From JANPPS01 sp965246925 (GTDB lineage: Bacteria; Pseudomonadota; Alphaproteobacteria; Acetobacterales; Acetobacteraceae): a stretch of DNA of 64,000 bases. Positions 1-7,978 of this stretch are shown piece after piece. Location: positions 2,108,001-2,172,000 of the forward strand of contig OZ251994.1 of the NCBI GenBank assembly GCA_965246925.1, in the 5' to 3' direction. The notes beneath the pieces were generated by a model. It did no database searches. It was not told the origin of the DNA and was given only the letters and a program-made list of their open reading frames with translations. The position numbers and the translations under genes are program-made. The stretch's first letter is position 1; each line of letters begins with the position of its first letter.

Positions 1-1037
1 GCGTACACCCGGTTTGACACGGCGAGCACGCTGAACCCCAGCACCACGGCCAGCAGGAAAGGGTGCCCGGTCCAGGGCCTTCCGGCCAGGCCGCGCAGGC
101 CGAGGAGCAGCAACACCAGCAATCCCGCGCCCAGATAGGCAAACCCTTCATACTGGCCGAACGTCCCCTGGACGATGAAATCCGGGCCGGGCAGCAGGCC
201 GCTCATTTGCGGGATGAAGGGGCTCATCAGGTTGGCGGAGAACGAGCCGAAGCCCCGCGCCGGCTCGAGCGATTGCGGTTCCCAATAGCCCATAGCTCCC
301 ATCAGCCCCAGCAACGTCATGGTCGTCAAGCCGATCGACCCGGCGGCGGCAACCGCGGACATGCGCCGGGTCCAGGCGGCCTGGAGCGGCGCCACCAGCA
401 GCACGCCGGCTGCCATGAAGAACAGGTAGGGATGGATCAGCAACGCCAGCGCGCCCAGCCCCGTCATGACCAGGCAGGCGCGCCGCAGGCCCAGCCGCGC
501 CTGCCGGTGCAGCCCGATATAAGCCGCGAACGACAGCGGGATCACCCAATGGCCCATCAGCGACAGGTGCCCCCACCGCGCCAGCAGCGCCGGCGCCGAG
601 ACGCCGATAAGCGACGCCGCCACCGCCGCCGGCAGGCTCCTTGCGCCCAGGGCCCGCACCAACGCCGTCGATGCCAGCGCCATCCCGGCCAGGCAAAGGC
701 CTGCCCACGCGCCATAGAGCGGCACCACGCGGCCCGTGACGCGGAACAGGCCCCGCCCCACCAAGCACAGCAGCGGCGTGCTGTCGGTGAACAGGACGCT
801 AGTCCCGCCATCTCCCAGGGTCGCAAGCCGGAACAGCGGCCACTGGAACGGCTCCTGCACGAACGCGGTATAGCCCGAGACGGCGGTGCCCATATCCGCC
901 CAGGAGCCGCCGACGAACCCGTGCGGAAAATGCCAGTACTCTGCCGTGCCCAGCAGGACCGGGACCGGGAACACCGCCAGCGCGCCCGCGGCACCGATCA
1001 GCGCGCTCAGCACCCACGCCAGCCGCGCGCTCACCAC
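1..1037 (-). CDS. DUF6311-like polytopic membrane protein (partial, C-terminus outside window)
   Basis: An open frame runs leftwards from a GTG at 1037 to the window edge, so only the first 345 codons are visible. The translation begins VVSARLAWVLSALIG and carries many hydrophobic segments. It is a clear paralogue of the next gene upstream (1031-2707): both have the segment EYW-FPHG, then an FTDSTP motif (residues 83-88 here), then a RWGHLSLM stretch. These conserved loop motifs resemble the DUF6311 membrane protein family, often found with surface polysaccharide genes; that link is from memory of the family. The start overlaps the upstream stop (TGA at 1033-1031), so the two are probably translationally coupled. 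An in-frame GTG at 1034 is the alternative start. Function is unknown; a GT-C-type glycosyl transfer role is inference. Confidence 0.75.
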   Translation of the reverse strand, partial: MVSARLAWVLSALIGAAGALAVFPVPVLLGTAEYWHFPHGFVGGSWADMGTAVSGYTAFVQEPFQWPLFRLATLGDGGTSVLFTDSTPLLCLVGRGLFRVTGRVVPLYGAWAGLCLAGMALASTALVRALGARSLPAAVAASLIGVSAPALLARWGHLSLMGHWVIPLSFAAYIGLHRQARLGLRRACLVMTGLGALALLIHPYLFFMAAGVLLVAPLQAAWTRRMSAVAAAGSIGLTTMTLLGLMGAMGYWEPQSLEPARGFGSFSANLMSPFIPQMSGLLPGPDFIVQGTFGQYEGFAYLGAGLLVLLLLGLRGLAGRPWTGHPFLLAVVLGFSVLAVSNRVY

Positions 1038-2707
1038 CCGAGGCTCGTATCCGCCCGCGTGAGGCGGCGCAGCAGTGCGGAGGGGAGGGTAGGGCTGCAC
1101 GCCGTGATGTCGGGGCTGCTGATGCAATGCTCCTCTGGCACCGGATCGACCGGCGGCACATGCATGCGCACCAGCAGCTGACCGCGCCCGGGCGGCGGCA
1201 CCGCGCAATCCGGGCGGCCGCGTGCGGCATAGACCGTGTTGGTGGACCGCCCCGCCTCACTGACCAAAAGCTGAATGTGTATGCTGGCCCGGAACACCCA
1301 CAGGTAAGCCTCCCGCTCGGGCGTGCATTGCCAAGGCGGGTCCACCAGCACCCGGTCCACGCCGCCCACCGCCTCCTTCCAGGCCGCGGTGTCGAGCGCG
1401 GCGGGCGCGCTATGCGCGACACTCTCCTCGATCAGGCCGCGCCACGGGCGCACATCCAGCCATTGCAGCAATGCGGCCGAGAGCAGCAGCACGCTGGCCC
1501 GCGGATGATGCGCCGCGGCGGCGATGGCGAGGCCCGCCGTAAGATAGACCGGCACCCAGATGAACCGCCCGCTCGCCCGCACCACCCCGGCCAGCCGCAG
1601 CACCGCATCCGGCAGCGGTATGGTGAACAGGTGAAATTGGGCCAAGTACACCTCGTTCGACACCGCCAGCGCCGTGCACCCCAGCATGACCGCCAGCAGG
1701 AACGGATGCCGCCGCAGCGCCGCCCGGCCCGGCAGCCACCGCCGTCCGAACCACAGCAGCACCAGCACGCCCAAGCCCAGATAGGCGAAGCCCTCGAACT
1801 GCCCCCAAACGCCCTGCATGATGCCGGGCGTGCCCAGCGGCAGCACGCCGCTCCGTTGCGGCACGAAGGCGGAGGCGAGGTTGGTGGAGAACGAGCCGAA
1901 CCCGCCTGCGGGGACGAGCCCGCCGCCGCCGAAATGGCCCATCGCCGCCATGGCCCCGGCCAGCACGGCGCCCAGGCCCGCCAGCACCAGAGCCGCAGCG
2001 CCAGGCCGCATGAACCCGGTCCACGCGGCCTGTAGCGGGATCGCGGCGGCGATACCCAGCACCATCAAGAACAGGTAGGGATGGATCAGCAGGCTCAGCA
2101 ACGGAAGGGCAGTGGCCACGGCCCAGACCCGCCACGGCCCGGTCCGCTCCCGCACCAATGCCACGTAACCGGCCAGCGCCAGCGGGATCAGCCATTGCGC
2201 CATGAGCGACAGGTGCCCCCACCGGGCCAGCAATGGCGGCATCGACACGCCCAGAACCGCCGCCGCCCCCGCGCTCAGCAGGCTTCGTGCCCCCAGCGTG
2301 CGCGCCAAGAGCGTCGACGCCAGCGCCATGCCCAAGATGCACCCGCCGGCCCACGCGCCATAGAGCGGCACCACCCGCCCGGTCAGCCGAAACAGCAGCC
2401 GCCCGGCCAGGGACAGGATAGGCGTGCTGTCGGTGTAGATGATGTTGACCCCGTCCGCGCCGCCCAGGGCCGCCACGTGGAAAAGCGGCCACTGCCAGCC
2501 TTCCCGCGCGAAGCTGTCATAGCCGGACAACGCACCCGCCATGTCACCCCAGGAGGAGCCCACGACGCCATGCGGGAAGCCCCAGTATTCGGCGCTGCCC
2601 GACAGGACCGGCCAGCCGAACAGGCTCCACGCGCTCAAGCCGCCGATCAGCGCGCTGAGGCACCAAGGAAGCCAGCGCAGGACCGGCCCGGTTGTGGGGA
2701 AGAGCAT
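1031..2707 (-). CDS. DUF6311-like polytopic membrane protein
   Basis: A 558-residue protein starting MLFPTTGPVLRW at the ATG complementary to 2705-2707. The open frame extends further upstream, but that extension is arginine- and cysteine-rich and crosses the divergent promoter region, so I reject it. It has about ten or more hydrophobic segments, a conserved YTDSTP loop (residues 91-96), and RWGHLSLM (162-169). These match my recollection of DUF6311, which has a long periplasmic loop and GT-C-like topology. The C-terminal part (from about residue 455) is soluble and contains VDRVLVDPPWQC. It is the first gene of a tandem pair with the partial gene at 1-1037 and diverges from the other membrane protein pair at 2859-5908. 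It probably acts in the inner membrane on lipid-linked sugars; substrate not deducible. Confidence 0.8.
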   Translation of the reverse strand: MLFPTTGPVLRWLPWCLSALIGGLSAWSLFGWPVLSGSAEYWGFPHGVVGSSWGDMAGALSGYDSFAREGWQWPLFHVAALGGADGVNIIYTDSTPILSLAGRLLFRLTGRVVPLYGAWAGGCILGMALASTLLARTLGARSLLSAGAAAVLGVSMPPLLARWGHLSLMAQWLIPLALAGYVALVRERTGPWRVWAVATALPLLSLLIHPYLFLMVLGIAAAIPLQAAWTGFMRPGAAALVLAGLGAVLAGAMAAMGHFGGGGLVPAGGFGSFSTNLASAFVPQRSGVLPLGTPGIMQGVWGQFEGFAYLGLGVLVLLWFGRRWLPGRAALRRHPFLLAVMLGCTALAVSNEVYLAQFHLFTIPLPDAVLRLAGVVRASGRFIWVPVYLTAGLAIAAAAHHPRASVLLLSAALLQWLDVRPWRGLIEESVAHSAPAALDTAAWKEAVGGVDRVLVDPPWQCTPEREAYLWVFRASIHIQLLVSEAGRSTNTVYAARGRPDCAVPPPGRGQLLVRMHVPPVDPVPEEHCISSPDITACSPTLPSALLRRLTRADTSLGW

Positions 2708-2742
2708 GGCGCGATCATACACCGGCCGGCACCGGCGCCAGT

Positions 2743-2766
2743 TTAGATTTTGTCTTAGATTTTGTC
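2743..2766. repeat. 12-bp perfect tandem repeat in divergent intergenic region
   Basis: The AT-rich unit TTAGATTTTGTC occurs twice head to tail with no spacer, inside otherwise GC-rich DNA between two divergently transcribed membrane protein genes. Its position suggests a regulatory or promoter element for one or both directions, but no regulator can be named. Confidence 0.6.
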
Positions 2767-2858
2767 GCGCTTGGCGGCTTGGCGCGTTCCGTGGCACACC
2801 GCCCATCCAGCATCGGCAGCAGCGCTTGGCCTTTCCCACCGCCCTCCGCCTATCAATC

Positions 2859-4376
2859 GTGCCGGCGTGCGCCGGGGTGGCGCTCGGTGGGCTGTGCCTG
2901 CCGGCCCTCGTGGTCCCGGTCCCGCCGCTGCTGGACTATCCGAACCATCTGGCGCGCCTATGGCTGCTCGCGGGCGGAGGCGCGTCCGGGCCGCTGCGGT
3001 CCGCCTACGGGTTTGACTGGACCGGCGCCTTTACCAATGCAGGCACCGATCTCGTGGCCGTAGCACTCGGCCCACTCGTGGGGCCCGGCGTGCTGCCGCC
3101 CTTGTTCCTGATGCTGGCCTGCCTGCTGCCGCCGCTCGGCGCGGTGCTGCTGAACCGGGCGCTGTTCGGCGGTTGGCACTGGTGGCAGTGCGGGTTCGGC
3201 GTCCTGGCCTGGGGCTTCACCCTGCTGGCCGGGTTCCTGAACTTTCAGCTGAGCCTCGGCCTTGCGCTGCTGGCCGGGGCGGCGCACGGCATGATCCGTC
3301 CGGCGTTCCGGGCCGTCACCGGCGCCGTCATCCTGGTGTGCCACCCGTTCGGGTGCCTGTTCTACGGCGTCATCACCGCCGCGCTGGCGTTCGGACCCGC
3401 GCCGGGCGTGAGCGTGCGGCGGGTTTGGCAAGGCTTGGCCCAGGGCGCGGCGGCGTGCCTGGTCCCCTTCGCCCTGTTCTGGGCCGCGCTGCCGGCCTTA
3501 CCCGGCAGCCATGCCGCGCTGCCGATGTATCAGCGCTGGGGTGGTGATGTGTTCGCCAATAAGCTGCTCACGGCCGCCTCGCTCGTGATCACCTACGATG
3601 CCGCCATCGATTTCGCCTTTTTGATCGCGCTCTGGGCCGTGCTGCGGGTCGTGATCGGCATGCGGGCTGGGCTCGTGCACGCCGGGCTGCTCTACGCCGC
3701 GCCGGCCCTGGCAGGGCTGGCGGTTGTGTTGCCCGCCGCCCTGGCCAACACCGCCTATATCGACATCCGGTTCCCGGTCATGGCCGCGCTGCTCGCCGCG
3801 TCCGGGCTGCGGCCCGCGTCCCGCCTTGCTCCGACCGCAAGTGCGGCGGCGCTCACGCTGCTGGTGCTGGCGCGCACCGGCTGGATCGGCGCCGTGTGGG
3901 ACGCGCGGCAGGCCGACATGCGCTCGCTGGCCCGCGCGCTCGCCGCCGTGCCGCCGGGTGCCGCAATTCTACCCGCCGAGCATTGCTGCGCACCGGGACC
4001 GGTGGGCCGCCGGCTGCTGGTCACCACGCCCACGACCCTGCATGACCCGGCGCTCGCGGTGCCCTGGCGGCAGGCGTTCGTTCCAACCTTGTTTGCCGCG
4101 CCGGGCAAGCAACCGCTCCGTGTGCTGCCGCCCTGGGACACCCTGGCCGTGCCGGAGGGCCGCACCGCCCCGGTCAGCTTGCTCGATACGTGGGCCCCGT
4201 CTCCCGCCAACCGCTTCTTCTTCGGCTATCTCGAGCAATGGCGCGAGCGGTTCGGCTATGTGCTGGTCGTCAACGCCGACACGGCGAACGACGGTCCGGA
4301 TGATACGAGCGTGCCCGGACTCGTCCTGCTGGCCGATGAAGGCTTTGCGCGCCTATATCGAATCCGGCAGCCGTGA
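2859..4376 (+). CDS. Polytopic membrane protein, tandem paralogue 1 (GT-C-like, unknown)
   Basis: A protein of about 505 residues. I chose the GTG at 2859 because it gives an N-terminus the same length as that of the next gene, its close paralogue. A TTG at 2826 is an alternative, and the open frame continues upstream to 2541 through the divergent gene. Both paralogues share an early PPL-DYPNH motif, a LNRALFGG segment near residue 105, about ten hydrophobic segments, and an RFPVMA segment. The C-terminal soluble tail contains FGYVLVVNAD and DEGFARLYR. The early acidic loop motif between the first two membrane segments recalls GT-C glycosyltransferases, which use such a residue as the catalytic base; this is inference. 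Stop and next start overlap by 4 bases (GTGA), implying coupling. Confidence 0.75.
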   Translation: MPACAGVALGGLCLPALVVPVPPLLDYPNHLARLWLLAGGGASGPLRSAYGFDWTGAFTNAGTDLVAVALGPLVGPGVLPPLFLMLACLLPPLGAVLLNRALFGGWHWWQCGFGVLAWGFTLLAGFLNFQLSLGLALLAGAAHGMIRPAFRAVTGAVILVCHPFGCLFYGVITAALAFGPAPGVSVRRVWQGLAQGAAACLVPFALFWAALPALPGSHAALPMYQRWGGDVFANKLLTAASLVITYDAAIDFAFLIALWAVLRVVIGMRAGLVHAGLLYAAPALAGLAVVLPAALANTAYIDIRFPVMAALLAASGLRPASRLAPTASAAALTLLVLARTGWIGAVWDARQADMRSLARALAAVPPGAAILPAEHCCAPGPVGRRLLVTTPTTLHDPALAVPWRQAFVPTLFAAPGKQPLRVLPPWDTLAVPEGRTAPVSLLDTWAPSPANRFFFGYLEQWRERFGYVLVVNADTANDGPDDTSVPGLVLLADEGFARLYRIRQP

Positions 4377-5908
4377 GCCGGTCCGCCCTGTGCCTCCTGC
4401 TGGCCCTGGCCACGCTGGCCGTTCCTGTGCTGGTCGCACCCATTCCGCCGCTGATCGACTTTCCCAACCATTACGCCCGCATGTGGCTGCTGGCGGGGGG
4501 CGCCGCCAACCCGCCGCTCGCTACCATGTACGCCCCGTCCTGGACCGCCTCCACCAACGTCGGCACCGATCTGTTGGCAAGCCTGGCCAGCCCCGGCTCC
4601 GTGCTCATGCTGGCCCGCGTCTTCGTGTTCGCCGCCGCCGCGCTCCCGCCGCTCGGCGCTGTCATCTTGAACCGCGCGCTATTCGGCGGCACGAGCTGGT
4701 GGCAGGTGGCGTTCCCCGCCTTCGCCTGGAGCACCACGATGCTCATCGGCCTGCTCAATTTCCAGATCGGCCTTGGCCTTGCCCTCCTCGCCGCCGCGGT
4801 GGACCCGGCGCTGCAGCGCACCGGCGCGCTGCCCCGGCTGCTGATCCGCATCACGCTCGGCTGCGCGCTGATGCTGATGCACCTGTTCGCCACCGGTTTC
4901 TACGCCGCGCTGCTAACCGGGATAGCGTTCGGCATCCGGCCCGCCTGGCGCGGCGCGGCGGCGTGGGCCCGGGCCGGGGCGGCGGTGCTGGGCGGCCTCG
5001 GCATTCCCGTGCTGCTTTTCTTGCTGTTCGGCGCGCACATCCCCTCGGGCCTGCCGGAGGGTGTCTATCCGGTATGGGGCGGCGACTTCCTGCTGAATAA
5101 GCAACTCGTCGCCGTCTCGCCATTCTACAGCTACGACATCCGGGCCGATCTGCTGTTCTTCGCCCTGCTGTGGTTCGTGCTCCGCGCCTCGGCCGGTCAG
5201 GGCTGGATGCAGCACCGCGGGCTGTCTGCGGCCGCGCTGGCGCTGACGGTCATCGGCTTCGCGATCCCGTCCACCATCGATGGCACGCCGCTGATCGACT
5301 ACCGGTTTCCGATCATGGCGCTGCTGACGCTGGCCGCGGCCTGGCGTCCGGTTGCCGGCCCGGCGCGCCTGGCGCCCGTCCTGTTGCTGGCGTTATGCCT
5401 CGTCCGCACCGGTGCGATCGCCTCAATCTGGTCCGCCCGGCAGGCGGATGTGCAGGCGGTAGAGCGTGCCTTGGCCACAGTGCCGGCCGGCGCGCGCGTG
5501 CTGCCCGCCTTCCGCTGCTGCGCACCGCCAGGGGGTGAGCCCTATGGCCGTCTTGTCCGCGCGAATATGGGCACGTTCGGCCACCTTCCGGCACTAGCGG
5601 TAACGGAGCGGCACGCCTTCATCCCCAATTTATTTGCCATTCCCGGCCGTCACCCCCTACGCGTGCTGCCGCCTTGGTCCAGTATGTCCGTCATTGAGGG
5701 GCCGCCCGCGCCGGTCGCGCTTTTGACTATGGACCCGGCCCGCTTGACATTCGCACTCAGCTATCTGAGGCGGTGGCGCACGCAATTCGACTATATGCTG
5801 GTCCTGAACGCAGATGCGACTGATCCCCACGCCGAGGATTCGTTGCCGGAATTGACCCTGCTCGACGACGAAGGCTTCGCCCGGCTTTATGCTATCCACC
5901 CGCGCTGA
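4373..5908 (+). CDS. Polytopic membrane protein, tandem paralogue 2 (GT-C-like, unknown)
   Basis: A 511-residue protein beginning at GTG 4373, overlapping the stop of its paralogue by 4 bases. It begins SRSALCLLLALATLAVP, a hydrophobic segment, then PPLIDFPNHYARMWLL, matching the D-PNH motif of the upstream copy. The LNRALFGG, YRFPIMALL and NADATDP segments also align. The soluble C-terminal part ends DDEGFARLYAIHPR. The pair evidently arose by gene duplication. No characterised family is recognised with certainty; multi-pass topology and neighbours suggest an inner-membrane glycosylation or lipid-modification role. It ends 17 bases from the convergent low-GC gene at 5926. Confidence 0.75.
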   Translation: MSRSALCLLLALATLAVPVLVAPIPPLIDFPNHYARMWLLAGGAANPPLATMYAPSWTASTNVGTDLLASLASPGSVLMLARVFVFAAAALPPLGAVILNRALFGGTSWWQVAFPAFAWSTTMLIGLLNFQIGLGLALLAAAVDPALQRTGALPRLLIRITLGCALMLMHLFATGFYAALLTGIAFGIRPAWRGAAAWARAGAAVLGGLGIPVLLFLLFGAHIPSGLPEGVYPVWGGDFLLNKQLVAVSPFYSYDIRADLLFFALLWFVLRASAGQGWMQHRGLSAAALALTVIGFAIPSTIDGTPLIDYRFPIMALLTLAAAWRPVAGPARLAPVLLLALCLVRTGAIASIWSARQADVQAVERALATVPAGARVLPAFRCCAPPGGEPYGRLVRANMGTFGHLPALAVTERHAFIPNLFAIPGRHPLRVLPPWSSMSVIEGPPAPVALLTMDPARLTFALSYLRRWRTQFDYMLVLNADATDPHAEDSLPELTLLDDEGFARLYAIHPR

Positions 5909-5925
5909 TTGTTCAGCACCGAAGC

Positions 5926-7452
5926 CTATTGCGGGTAGCGAACAATCATTCCGGGCACGCTTGCCTCCACCCTCGGGTAACTTGAGTTCATCTCTGCCCG
6001 GACCTGGTCGGACCAAAAAGCTTTTTCATCGGGATCTGACCCAACCACCATGAACTCGAAGCGATGGTTGTGAATAGCCGCCAGCAGCGGACGCTCATCC
6101 CAACGGCCTGTCATGCTAAGTTCCAGGGCGATCGCCGGATCGAACAGCACAGGCTTTCCTGCTCGGACGACTGCCGTCATATTTTCCGATGCAACCGGCA
6201 ATCGGGCCGCTCTGATTTTATCCACAAGCCGGGACTCTTCGGATTGATTTTGCTGCGCGAGCCAAGCGGGAAGTATCTGCGCCGGCAAGACAGAAACGAG
6301 AAAAGCTAACGAAAGTGCCCCGACTAGCAGGCAAAATCGGTCACGCTGTGAGCCCGCATCCAATTGAATGAATGCTAGGCCGATCATTATGCAACCCGAA
6401 ACATACCATTCGATAAAGTAGTTCGGACCGCTTCCCTCTTTTGCAATGCAAGCGACAAACAAGCCGCTCGCCACAAAATACACCAAAAGCAATCCTCGGG
6501 TCTTTATGCTTTCATCCTGCCTCATCGCTTGAACAACGAGGGGAATAGACGTCATCTGCCGACCGACAAGATAGAACGCAAGACCGACAATCAACAAAAA
6601 AGGAAGCATTTGTGCTTCCATTGCTATCCGGCGATACACGGACGCCAAGGTCAGCCTATTGATGTTGTATAAGATGATATGGTCCAGAAACCCGCCCTGG
6701 GTTGCATACTCCAAAGCCATTACGACGATCAAGCATAGTGTTCCTGCCAAGGCTGCTGCAAGAAAAGCGCGCCTGAGGTTCACGACGCAAGTAATCATGA
6801 ACACAGCGATGCCCGCCGAAAGTTCCGTCTGTTTAGTGAAGACCGCGGCTCCACACAGCAAAAGAGCAATCGCTGCCCCGATCGTGCTCCGGCTTCGGGC
6901 GCAAACGAGCAAACCAAGTAGGCTTAGCGCAATCGCCAGCATATCGACTCGCATCAGCAAACCCCACGCCCTGACGTTGGGCAAGCAAAGGCTGCATAGG
7001 CCGGCAGCAATCCCGGAACTCCACACCAAGAAGCCCGGTGCGGGTTTGTCTTTCGAATTGGAGGTTTGAACCAGCAACGCGATCAAGGGGATGCAAAGGA
7101 GCGAACTCAGCCCGGATAGAAGCCGCCCGGCCGAAAGAAGATCCGGCATCAAATGACCACAAGCACGAACCAGCAGAAAAAAAACCGGTGGGTAATTGAA
7201 AACGAAGAACGGATGTTCTTGGCCTAGCCGATACATATCCGGACCCGGTATCAGCAAAGCTTGCTGCCATAGGATCCCCTCACCGTAGTCGATCTGGAAA
7301 GGGTAACTGACGGATCTATGACTATCCAGTATGAAGCCGACGGCGTGAATGATCGAGACTACAATGAGAAAAGCAAGACTGAACAATGGATGCGGGCCGT
7401 TCGGCTGCGATGACGATCTGGAGATGTGGGCCGGCATAGGATTTGAGATCAT
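5926..7452 (-). CDS. GT-C/ArnT-like membrane glycosyltransferase, low-GC gene
   Basis: A 508-residue multi-pass membrane protein with ATG at 7452 preceded by a GGAG ribosome binding site. After the first membrane segment it has QIDYGEGILW (DYGEG at residues 55-59) and shortly after NYPPVFF. An acidic pair in the first outer loop followed by a PP motif is typical of GT-C (PMT/ArnT/GT39-like) glycosyltransferases that use polyprenyl-phosphate sugars, so an inner-membrane glycosyl transfer role is likely. The C-terminal 130 residues are soluble. Base composition is near 50% GC, far below the neighbours, and codon use is correspondingly relaxed (many AAA, TTT, ATA-type codons), suggesting recent acquisition. 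Substrate unknown. Confidence 0.75.
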   Translation of the reverse strand: MISNPMPAHISRSSSQPNGPHPLFSLAFLIVVSIIHAVGFILDSHRSVSYPFQIDYGEGILWQQALLIPGPDMYRLGQEHPFFVFNYPPVFFLLVRACGHLMPDLLSAGRLLSGLSSLLCIPLIALLVQTSNSKDKPAPGFLVWSSGIAAGLCSLCLPNVRAWGLLMRVDMLAIALSLLGLLVCARSRSTIGAAIALLLCGAAVFTKQTELSAGIAVFMITCVVNLRRAFLAAALAGTLCLIVVMALEYATQGGFLDHIILYNINRLTLASVYRRIAMEAQMLPFLLIVGLAFYLVGRQMTSIPLVVQAMRQDESIKTRGLLLVYFVASGLFVACIAKEGSGPNYFIEWYVSGCIMIGLAFIQLDAGSQRDRFCLLVGALSLAFLVSVLPAQILPAWLAQQNQSEESRLVDKIRAARLPVASENMTAVVRAGKPVLFDPAIALELSMTGRWDERPLLAAIHNHRFEFMVVGSDPDEKAFWSDQVRAEMNSSYPRVEASVPGMIVRYPQ

Positions 7453-7503
7453 CTCGCTCCGATACCATAGGCTGACCTTCGCCGCCTGTTCGGTTCCTTA
7501 AAG

Positions 7504-7533
7504 ACCGGGGCGAGAATGACCCGCCCCCCGGCC
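7504..7533. terminator. Possible GC-rich hairpin after ohr
   Basis: GGGGCG (from about 7507) can pair with CGCCCC (about 7522) across a short loop, just downstream of the ohr stop on the minus strand. There is no clear T run, so this is a weak terminator call. Confidence 0.3.
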
Positions 7534-7538
7534 CTCCT

Positions 7539-7964
7539 TCAAACCACGTTAAGCCTGACCGGCACGTTGTTGCGGGTCGCGTTGCTATAAGGGCACACTT
7601 GATGCGCCTTCTCCACCAGCGCTTCCGCATCCGCCTTGGCCAGGCCCGGTAGCGATACGTTCAGCTGCACATCGATGCCGAAGCCGCCCTCGCTGCGCGG
7701 ACCCATTCCGACGGTAGCCGTGACCGTCGTGCTGTCCGGCACCTTCGGTCCGCCTTGCGACGCCACGAATTTCATCGCCCCCAGGAAGCACGCCGAATAC
7801 CCCGCCGCGAACAGCTGCTCCGGATTGTTGCCCGGCCCGCCGCCGCCGCCCAGCTCTTTGGGCGTGCTGAGCTGCACATCGAGCGACCCGTCCGATGTCG
7901 CCGAATGACCATCCCGCCCGCCCGTCGCGGTGGCGGTCGTGGAATACAGAACGTTTACCGGCAT
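7539..7964 (-). CDS. ohr: Organic hydroperoxide resistance peroxiredoxin (Ohr, OsmC family)
   Basis: A 141-residue protein beginning MPVNVLYSTTATATGG, the usual Ohr length and N-terminus; an upstream in-frame start at 8009 adds 15 atypical residues and would run into the divergent gene. Family hallmarks are visible: Arg17 in GGRDGH, the peroxidatic cysteine Cys59 in GYSACFLGAMKF, and the resolving cysteine Cys124 in VCPYSNATRNN. Ohr reduces organic and fatty acid hydroperoxides in the cytoplasm using lipoyl or thiol reductants. The usual MarR-type regulator OhrR is not adjacent. Only 14 bases separate its start from the divergent MFS gene start, so the two transcripts must have overlapping control regions or the MFS start lies further in. 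Confidence 0.95.
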   Translation of the reverse strand: MPVNVLYSTTATATGGRDGHSATSDGSLDVQLSTPKELGGGGGPGNNPEQLFAAGYSACFLGAMKFVASQGGPKVPDSTTVTATVGMGPRSEGGFGIDVQLNVSLPGLAKADAEALVEKAHQVCPYSNATRNNVPVRLNVV

Positions 7965-7978
7965 GCTAACCCTCACTG

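Noticed and set aside
63..1181. Long plus-strand frames rich in Gln, Arg and His (also 24712-25410, 25625-26533 and 26666-27532)
   Set aside because: They lie antisense to clear membrane, ABC and phosphoesterase genes and have the composition expected of GC-rich antisense frames; no family motifs or good ribosome binding sites.
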